12,132 bases of DNA from contig CAJYHD010000676.1 in NCBI GenBank assembly GCA_913773715.1, forward strand, positions 1 to 12,132. Direction: 5' to 3'. Source of the stretch: an uncultured Sphingobium sp. (GTDB lineage: Bacteria; Pseudomonadota; Alphaproteobacteria; Sphingomonadales; Sphingomonadaceae). The notes beneath the pieces were generated by a model. That model worked only from the letters and a program-made list of their open reading frames with translations. It was not told the origin of the DNA and did not search any database. Every line of letters starts with the position of its first letter. Position 1 is the first letter of the stretch. A program made the translations under genes and the position numbers. Below, piece after piece: positions 7,909 to 12,132 of this stretch.

Positions 7909-8475
7909 TCAGGCGAGCAGTTCCACGTCCCAATAGAGCCAGTCGTGCCAGCTTTCATGCAGATAGCCCGGCGGAAAAGCACGGCCATGTTCCTGAAGCT
8001 GCCAACTGGTCGGACGGATCGGCGTCACATGCAGCTGCATATGCGCTTCCTTGGGGGTGCGGCCGCCTTTGCGCAGATTGCAGGGCGAGCAGGCGGTCGC
8101 GACATTTTCCCAGGTGGTGCGGCCACCGGCGCGGCGCGGCACGACATGGTCGAACGTCAGGTCACTGGTCGATCCGCAATATTGGCAGGCGAACTTGTCG
8201 CGCAGGAACAGGTTGAAGCGCGTGAAGGCGGGATGTTCGGACGGCTTCACATATTGCTTGAGCGCGATGACCGAGGGGATCTTCATCTGGAAGCTGGGGC
8301 TATGCACCTCCCGCTCGTAGCTGGCGACGATGTCGACCCGCTCCAGAAAAACCGCCTTTATCGCGGTCTGCCACGGCCACAGGCTCAGGGGATAATAGCT
8401 GAGCGGCGTATAATCTGCATTCAAAACCAGCGCCGGGCAGTTTTCCGGATGCCGTATGAGGTCGGGATGGTACAT
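7909..8475 (-). CDS. HNH endonuclease family protein
   Basis: A 188-residue protein from the ATG at 8473-8475 (MYHPDLIRHP), preceded by GGAAGAAGG at good spacing. A longer in-frame start at 8541 is possible but lacks support. The N-terminal half includes VLNADYTPLSYYPLSLWPWQTAIKAVF, a conserved lead-in of this bacterial family. The HNH nuclease fold follows: zinc pair C97-x2-C100, LTFDHVVPRRAGG with D109/H110 as metal and catalytic residues, N124 in TWENV, and a second zinc pair C129-x2-C132 followed by N133. The last HNH position is therefore Asn. These stand-alone HNH proteins are widespread in alphaproteobacteria and their natural role is not well defined. There is no methyltransferase or toxin partner nearby, so a restriction or homing role is not supported. 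Confidence 0.9.
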   Translation of the reverse strand: MYHPDLIRHPENCPALVLNADYTPLSYYPLSLWPWQTAIKAVFLERVDIVASYEREVHSPSFQMKIPSVIALKQYVKPSEHPAFTRFNLFLRDKFACQYCGSTSDLTFDHVVPRRAGGRTTWENVATACSPCNLRKGGRTPKEAHMQLHVTPIRPTSWQLQEHGRAFPPGYLHESWHDWLYWDVELLA

Positions 8476-8531
8476 AGGAACCTTCTTCCCCCTTGTCCCC
8501 GCCGCTGATCCACCAGAAGCGTGACACCCGC

Positions 8532-8561
8532 ATGACAGCATTAACCACTATCTTTCGTCAA
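8532..8561 (-). promoter_or_regulatory. Candidate sigma-70 promoter for the HNH gene
   Basis: On the minus strand TTGACG (plus positions 8556-8561; 5 of 6 matches to the -35 box) and TGTCAT (8532-8537; 4 of 6 to the -10 box) are separated by 18 bases. Transcription would start near 8525, about 50 bases before the ATG. The site lies in the 94-base divergent gap shared with gluQRS. Confidence 0.38.
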
Positions 8562-8569
8562 GAGCGAGT

Positions 8570-9475
8570 ATGACTCAATCCGCCGCACCACAGCATATAG
8601 TGACCCGCTTTGCCCCCAGTCCCACGGGGCGGTTGCATGTCGGCCATGGCTGGTCGGCGCTGATGGCGATGGATCTGGCGCGGGCGGGTGGCGGCGTGCT
8701 GCGGCTGCGCATCGAAGATATAGACGGAACACGCAGCCGGCCCGAGCATGTGGATGGCATCGTCGAGGATTTGCGCTGGCTGGGGGTCGAATGGGACGGG
8801 AAAATCATGTTCCAGTCGCAGCGGTTGGACGAGTATGACGCGGCGTTGAGCCGGTTGCGGAATGCGGGTCTACTCTATCCCTGTTTCTGCACGCGCGCCG
8901 ACATTCAGGCGAGCCTTGGCGCGCCGCATGGGCCGGAGGGTCCGGTCTATCCCGGAACATGCCGCGCGCTTGCTGCTGTCGAGCGCGACAGGCGAGTAGC
9001 AGCGGGCATGCCGCATGCCTGGCGGCTCGACATGGCGGCGGCGATCACGCGGGCGGGGACTGTGACGTGGCGCATGCTGTCGTTCCCGCCGCGGACAGGC
9101 GATGCGGGCCATGCGGTGCAGGCCGATCCCGCACGGCTTGGCGATGTAGTGCTGGCGCGCAAGGATGCGCCGGCCAGCTATCACCTGTCCTGCACGATCG
9201 ACGATGCGGCGATGGGGATCAGCCATGTGCTGCGCGGCGCAGACCTCGTCGACGCGACGCATGTCCAACGGCTGTTGCAGGCGCTGCTCGCCCTGCCCTC
9301 CCCCGCCTATATCCATCACCCGCTGATAGTGGGGCCGGACGGGCGGCGGCTCGCCAAGCGTGACGGGTCGATCGCGCTCGCCGATTTGCGCAAGGACGGA
9401 GCGGACCCCAAGCGCCTTGCGGACGATTTGCGGCATGGGCGCTTTCCGGTTGGAATCGCGCTTGGGAGCGCCTAG
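8570..9475 (+). CDS. gluQRS: Glutamyl-Q tRNA(Asp) synthetase
   Basis: A 301-residue protein resembling the catalytic half of glutamyl-tRNA synthetase and lacking the anticodon-binding domain, which is the mark of GluQ-RS. It activates glutamate and attaches it to the queuosine base at the wobble position of tRNA-Asp. Visible signatures are the HIGH-type motif PSPTGRLHVGH (16-26), RIEDIDGTRSRPE (47-59), the zinc site C105-x-C107 with Y127 and C131 (CFC, then YPGTC), YHLSCTIDDAAMGISHVLRG (204-223), and the KMSKS-type loop RRLAKRDG (259-266). The zinc ligands and length match the enzyme (about 290-310 residues). The ATG at 8570 has only a weak purine-rich leader. It is followed 9 bases after its stop by the HIG1-like gene. 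Confidence 0.95.
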   Translation: MTQSAAPQHIVTRFAPSPTGRLHVGHGWSALMAMDLARAGGGVLRLRIEDIDGTRSRPEHVDGIVEDLRWLGVEWDGKIMFQSQRLDEYDAALSRLRNAGLLYPCFCTRADIQASLGAPHGPEGPVYPGTCRALAAVERDRRVAAGMPHAWRLDMAAAITRAGTVTWRMLSFPPRTGDAGHAVQADPARLGDVVLARKDAPASYHLSCTIDDAAMGISHVLRGADLVDATHVQRLLQALLALPSPAYIHHPLIVGPDGRRLAKRDGSIALADLRKDGADPKRLADDLRHGRFPVGIALGSA

Positions 9476-9484
9476 ACTGACGGC

Positions 9485-9721
9485 ATGACCGTCGTCCTCG
9501 TCATCGCACTTGTTCTTGCCATGGGCGCGACTTTGTTCGCGCTCATTCGCGGTATCATCGCTTTCCTCCAGACGACGAAGGAAGATTTGAACGCGCCGGA
9601 AGGAAGCGGCCCCAGTCCCGCGCGGTTGAAGCAGAACAAGATGATGATGAACCGCATCTTGTTTCAGGCGGCAGCGATCATCATCGTAGCGATCCTGCTG
9701 CTGATGAAGGGCAACGGGTAA
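9485..9721 (+). CDS. HIG1-domain-like two-helix membrane protein
   Basis: A 78-residue inner-membrane protein with two predicted transmembrane helices, about 3-28 and 57-74. They are joined by a polar loop ending in ARLKQNKMMMNRILFQ, whose basic/Met-rich entry to helix 2 matches the HIG1 domain found in small alphaproteobacterial proteins and in mitochondrial respiratory-supercomplex factors. In mitochondria such proteins associate with cytochrome oxidase; the bacterial role is largely unproven. It starts 9 bases after the gluQRS stop and is probably co-transcribed, though no functional link to tRNA modification is known. The ribosome binding site is weak. Confidence 0.82.
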   Translation: MTVVLVIALVLAMGATLFALIRGIIAFLQTTKEDLNAPEGSGPSPARLKQNKMMMNRILFQAAAIIIVAILLLMKGNG

Positions 9722-9876
9722 GGTTAATCCCGCCGGTGTCTTGCTGTGCGGAACCTGTCTCCGTGCGGTGCCAATAAGCCATATTCAACGATCCGACTCT
9801 TGCGACGCACGGCTCGTCCAGTAACCGGCAATTAACCTCGATCATTGGTATTTCGTTTACGCGTCCCCCGGAACTT

Positions 9877-9903
9877 GCCGCCCTTCTGTAACTTAAGGGA
9901 GGC
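9877..9903 (+). promoter_or_regulatory. Hairpin covering the ribosome binding site of the diguanylate cyclase
   Basis: In the 185-base gap 9722-9906, GCC-g-CCCTT (9877-9885) can pair with AAGGG-a-GGC (9895-9903), leaving the 9-base loop CTGTAACTT. The 3' arm contains the Shine-Dalgarno AAGGGAGG just before the ATG at 9907. In the folded state this site would be hidden, which would suit translational control. I cannot compute the stability. The rest of the gap shows nothing else convincing apart from GGAAC at 9750 and 9870. Confidence 0.4.
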
Positions 9904-9906
9904 GTC

Positions 9907-10743
9907 ATGCGCTTCTATCTCGCAACCTCATTGATCTTTCCGCGCTCCTTGCGGCTGAGGCTGTTCACGCTCTGCTTCGTCGCGACGCATATTCCCTTGC
10001 TCACCTATATCGGCTGGGGTGCCGCTACGGGACGCATCACGCTCGGCGAGTTCGTCGCACTGACGCTTGCCACCGTGGTTGGAACTGTACTGGCCCTGTT
10101 CGGCATCGGCGCGCTGCTCAACCCGATCCATGCGCTAGCCGCCACGTTGCATGGTGAGCAGGACCGATCGCTCCCCGAAACAGGCGATGTTATCCAGAGT
10201 CTTTATGCCGGTGTCCACCGCGCGGCGGCGGCGACACGGATACAGATGGACGCGCTGCAACTGGCGGCGAACGAAGACCCGCTGACGGGCATTGCCAACC
10301 GTCGCGGCTTCCTGTCGGCGATCGAGGCGCTGTCGCCCGACGCGCATCGCGGCACGATCGCCATCCTCGACATTGACCATTTCAAGCAGGTCAACGACTT
10401 GAACGGCCATGACGAGGGTGACCGTGTGCTGTGCGCCTTCGCCGAGCGGCTGCTGGGCCAGATCCGCCGCGCCGATATCGTCGCGCGCTGGGGTGGCGAG
10501 GAGTTCATCCTGTTCTTCGCGGGTAGCAGCGAAGATGAGGCGAGTTGGACGCTGGCGCGGATCGCCAGCCTGCTACGTGAGGACCCGATCGGCGAGATTG
10601 CCGGCCGCTCGATCAGCTTTTCCGCAGGCCTCAGCCGATGGAATGGCAGCGAACTGGACGACGCGCTGCGGCTAGCCGATCAGGCGCTGTACGACGCGAA
10701 GCTGTCAGGACGCGACCGGATTTGCCGGGCCTGCGCCGTGTAG
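9907..10743 (+). CDS. Membrane-anchored diguanylate cyclase (GGDEF domain)
   Basis: A 278-residue protein that should make cyclic di-GMP from two GTP. The N-terminus has two membrane helices, about 19-38 and 47-72, with a short loop and no sensory domain between them, followed by a linker helix. The GGDEF domain spans about 121-275: DPLTGIANRRGF (124-135), DIDHFKQVND (155-164) with the metal-binding Asp, and the active-site loop GGEEF (196-200). The allosteric inhibition site RRAD (187-190) lies exactly five residues before GGEEF, so product feedback is expected. No EAL or HD-GYP phosphodiesterase domain is attached. The ATG is preceded by AAGGGAGG, which may fold into a hairpin. Input signal and output target are not visible. 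Confidence 0.94.
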   Translation: MRFYLATSLIFPRSLRLRLFTLCFVATHIPLLTYIGWGAATGRITLGEFVALTLATVVGTVLALFGIGALLNPIHALAATLHGEQDRSLPETGDVIQSLYAGVHRAAAATRIQMDALQLAANEDPLTGIANRRGFLSAIEALSPDAHRGTIAILDIDHFKQVNDLNGHDEGDRVLCAFAERLLGQIRRADIVARWGGEEFILFFAGSSEDEASWTLARIASLLREDPIGEIAGRSISFSAGLSRWNGSELDDALRLADQALYDAKLSGRDRICRACAV

Positions 10744-10757
10744 CCCCGCCAACCCCC

Positions 10758-10782
10758 GGAACTTCGGGCGGTTTCAAGCGCT
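10758..10782 (+). promoter_or_regulatory. Candidate EcfG-type promoter upstream of egtB
   Basis: GGAAC at 10758-10762, 16 bases, then CGCT at 10779-10782, compared with the EcfG consensus GGAAC-N16/17-CGTT (5/5 plus 3/4). Transcription would start near 10789, about 35 bases before the egtB ATG. The same short gap contains a CCCG/CGGG stem around GAACTT that overlaps this element and could equally be the end of the diguanylate cyclase transcript. Inference only. Confidence 0.36.
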
Positions 10783-10823
10783 CTTTAAGGAGGAGAACGG
10801 ACTAACCGTATCGGAAGGGTTGC

Positions 10824-12092
10824 ATGGCGAAGAGCAGGATCAGCCCCCGGCACGATGATCTATCTGAAAGGTACCGGGACGTCAGAGCGCTGACCATGGC
10901 GCTGACCGATCCTCTGAGCGATGCGGACGCGACCGTACAGTCGATGCCCGATGCGTCCCCCGCCAAATGGCATCTCGCGCACACGACCTGGTTTTTCGAG
11001 ACGTTCGTGCTGCGCGATCATGTCGATCATTACCGCCCGTTCGATCCGAGATACGCCTTCTTGTTCAATAGCTATTACGAGGCGGAAGGGGCGCGGCATG
11101 CCCGGCCGATGCGGGGGATGCTGACGCGCCCGACGCTCGACGATGTGCGAGCCTACCGAGAGCATGTCGATGCCGCCTTGCTCGCCGCATTGCCGATGAT
11201 GTTGCCGGATGCGCAACTGCTGGTGCTGCTGGGCTTGCATCATGAGCAGCAGCATCAGGAATTGCTGCTGACCGACATTACCCACATGTTCTCGCTCAAC
11301 CCGCTGGAGCCAACGCTGTTTGCCGGACCCAACGCCGCCCCCGTCGCGCTGCCCGGCAAGCTGCACTGGATCGAAGGGCGCGAGGGGCTGGTCGAGGTCG
11401 GCCATAGCGGGCAAAGCGATTTCGCCTTCGATTGCGAGGGGCCGCGGCACAAGGCGCTGCTGCATCCCCATGCGCTGGCGCATCGACCGATCACCAATGG
11501 CGAGTGGATGGCCTTCATCGAGGATGGAGGCTACCGCAACGCCGCTCTCTGGCTGTCGGACGGCTGGGCATGGGTGCAGGGCGAAGGCGTCGACGCGCCG
11601 CTCTACTGGAGACAAAGCGAAACGGGCTGGACGCGCTTCGGCCTCGACGGGCGGCAACCGGTCAATCCCGCCGCGCCCGTGACGCATATCAGCCTCTACG
11701 AAGCGGATGCCTATGCCAGCTGGGCGGGCGCGCGGCTGCCGACCGAGGCAGAATGGGAAAGCGCGGCGCTGAATGTCCCGGCGAGCGAGGGCAATCTGCT
11801 CAGCGAGGCGGGTGCCGTGCAGCCTCGCCCGGCCGACGATCGCAGCACGTTAAGCCAGATGTTCGGCGACGTATGGGAATGGACGGGCAGCGCGTACCGC
11901 CCCTACCCCGGCTTCAAGGCGGCGGGCGGCGCGGTCGGCGAATATAATGGCAAGTTCATGTCCGGCCAGTTCGTGCTGAAGGGTGGAAGTTGCGCCACGC
12001 CGCGCGGCCATGTCCGGGCGAGCTACCGCAACTTCTTCTACCCCCATCAACGCTGGCAGTTCACCGGGCTGCGGCTGGCCAAGGATCTATGA
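10824..12092 (+). CDS. egtB: Ergothioneine biosynthesis protein EgtB (hercynylcysteine sulfoxide synthase)
   Basis: A 422-residue non-heme iron enzyme. It joins trimethylhistidine (hercynine) to a cysteine-type thiol using oxygen, forming the C-S bond of ergothioneine. The N-terminal DinB-like domain (about 12-165) supplies the iron ligands H53 (WHLAHTTWFFE), H140 and H144 (HHEQQHQEL). The C-terminal formylglycine-generating-enzyme-like domain (about 185-420) shows ARLPTEAEWE (303-312), DVWEWTGSAY (349-358), GGSCATPRGH (387-396) and a final RWQFTGLRLAKD. Length and motifs match proteobacterial EgtB. Whether it uses free cysteine or gamma-glutamylcysteine cannot be told from sequence alone. 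The ATG at 10824 is the first start after an in-frame TAA at 10803 and has GGAAGGG at 5-base spacing. The stop overlaps the next start as ATGA, forming an operon. Confidence 0.96.
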   Translation: MAKSRISPRHDDLSERYRDVRALTMALTDPLSDADATVQSMPDASPAKWHLAHTTWFFETFVLRDHVDHYRPFDPRYAFLFNSYYEAEGARHARPMRGMLTRPTLDDVRAYREHVDAALLAALPMMLPDAQLLVLLGLHHEQQHQELLLTDITHMFSLNPLEPTLFAGPNAAPVALPGKLHWIEGREGLVEVGHSGQSDFAFDCEGPRHKALLHPHALAHRPITNGEWMAFIEDGGYRNAALWLSDGWAWVQGEGVDAPLYWRQSETGWTRFGLDGRQPVNPAAPVTHISLYEADAYASWAGARLPTEAEWESAALNVPASEGNLLSEAGAVQPRPADDRSTLSQMFGDVWEWTGSAYRPYPGFKAAGGAVGEYNGKFMSGQFVLKGGSCATPRGHVRASYRNFFYPHQRWQFTGLRLAKDL

Positions 12093-12132
12093 CGACCATG
12101 CTGCTGACCGATCAGGCTCCCGCCTTCCACGT
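12089..12132 (+). CDS. egtD: Start of the next gene, probably egtD (histidine N-alpha-methyltransferase), truncated by window end
   Basis: An ATG at 12089-12091 overlaps the egtB stop (ATGA), and the frame stays open to the window end, giving MTTMLLTDQAPAFHV. A second ATG four codons in is an alternative start. In proteobacteria, egtB is very often followed by egtD, the methyltransferase that makes hercynine from histidine with three S-adenosylmethionine, so this is the likely identity. The 14 complete codons visible carry no diagnostic motif, and the name rests on context. Confidence 0.55.
   Translation, partial: MTTMLLTDQAPAFH

Noticed and set aside
8477..8500. GGAAC on the plus strand ahead of gluQRS
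   Set aside because: It overlaps the HNH ribosome-binding region on the other strand and is followed by a C-rich stretch with no -10 element.
9750..9774. Further GGAAC promoter-like word in the gap before the diguanylate cyclase
   Set aside because: The sequence 16-17 bases downstream is CCAA/CAAT, without the GTT core expected for an EcfG promoter.
10860..11687. A 275-codon minus-strand frame opposite egtB
   Set aside because: It is fully antisense to egtB, rich in Arg, Gln and His, with no recognisable domain or ribosome binding site.

Overview
This window is high-GC chromosomal DNA with the gene content and protein style of an alphaproteobacterium, most likely a sphingomonad (Sphingomonas, Sphingobium or a relative). 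The pointers are a TonB-dependent receptor, an HWE-type histidine kinase, an adrenodoxin-type ferredoxin, a HIG1-type membrane protein and an egtB-egtD ergothioneine pair. This placement is inferred from protein families, not from a marker comparison. I see no insertion sequence, prophage, CRISPR array or plasmid signal, and every stretch is densely coding.

Layout. Positions 1-1314 hold the C-terminal part of a TonB-dependent outer-membrane receptor that begins before the window. A tRNA-Tyr(GTA) lies on the minus strand at 1346-1432, followed by rlmB (23S rRNA 2'-O-methyltransferase, plus strand). A [2Fe-2S] ferredoxin on the minus strand converges with rlmB and is divergent from an AlkA-type DNA glycosylase. 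The glycosylase is followed at once by a 72-residue DUF2188-like protein and then by a stand-alone response regulator. The regulator converges on, and overlaps, a GAF-PAS-HWE sensor kinase. That kinase is translated from the same strand as murA and overlaps the murA stop by 8 bases. Divergent from murA is a Crp/Fnr-family regulator without an iron-sulfur cysteine cluster.

The second half holds a small HNH endonuclease (minus), then on the plus strand gluQRS (tRNA-Asp queuosine modification) with a HIG1-like two-helix membrane protein 9 bases behind it, a membrane-anchored diguanylate cyclase, egtB, and the first codons of a gene that overlaps egtB by ATGA and is probably egtD.

How it fits together. 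Most genes are housekeeping: cell wall (murA), tRNA and rRNA modification (rlmB, gluQRS), base-excision repair, and thiol antioxidant synthesis (egtB, egtD). The signalling layer is rich for 12 kb: a histidine kinase, a receiver, a Crp/Fnr factor and a c-di-GMP synthase. Two GGAAC-N16 promoter-like elements, upstream of the response regulator and of egtB, resemble the alphaproteobacterial general-stress sigma factor EcfG consensus. This would tie the signalling pair and ergothioneine synthesis to stress, but it is an inference from short motifs.

I found no clear sign of an undescribed system. The best leads are the overlapping receiver/HWE-kinase pair coupled to murA, the EcfG-like sites, and a hairpin that covers the ribosome binding site of the diguanylate cyclase.
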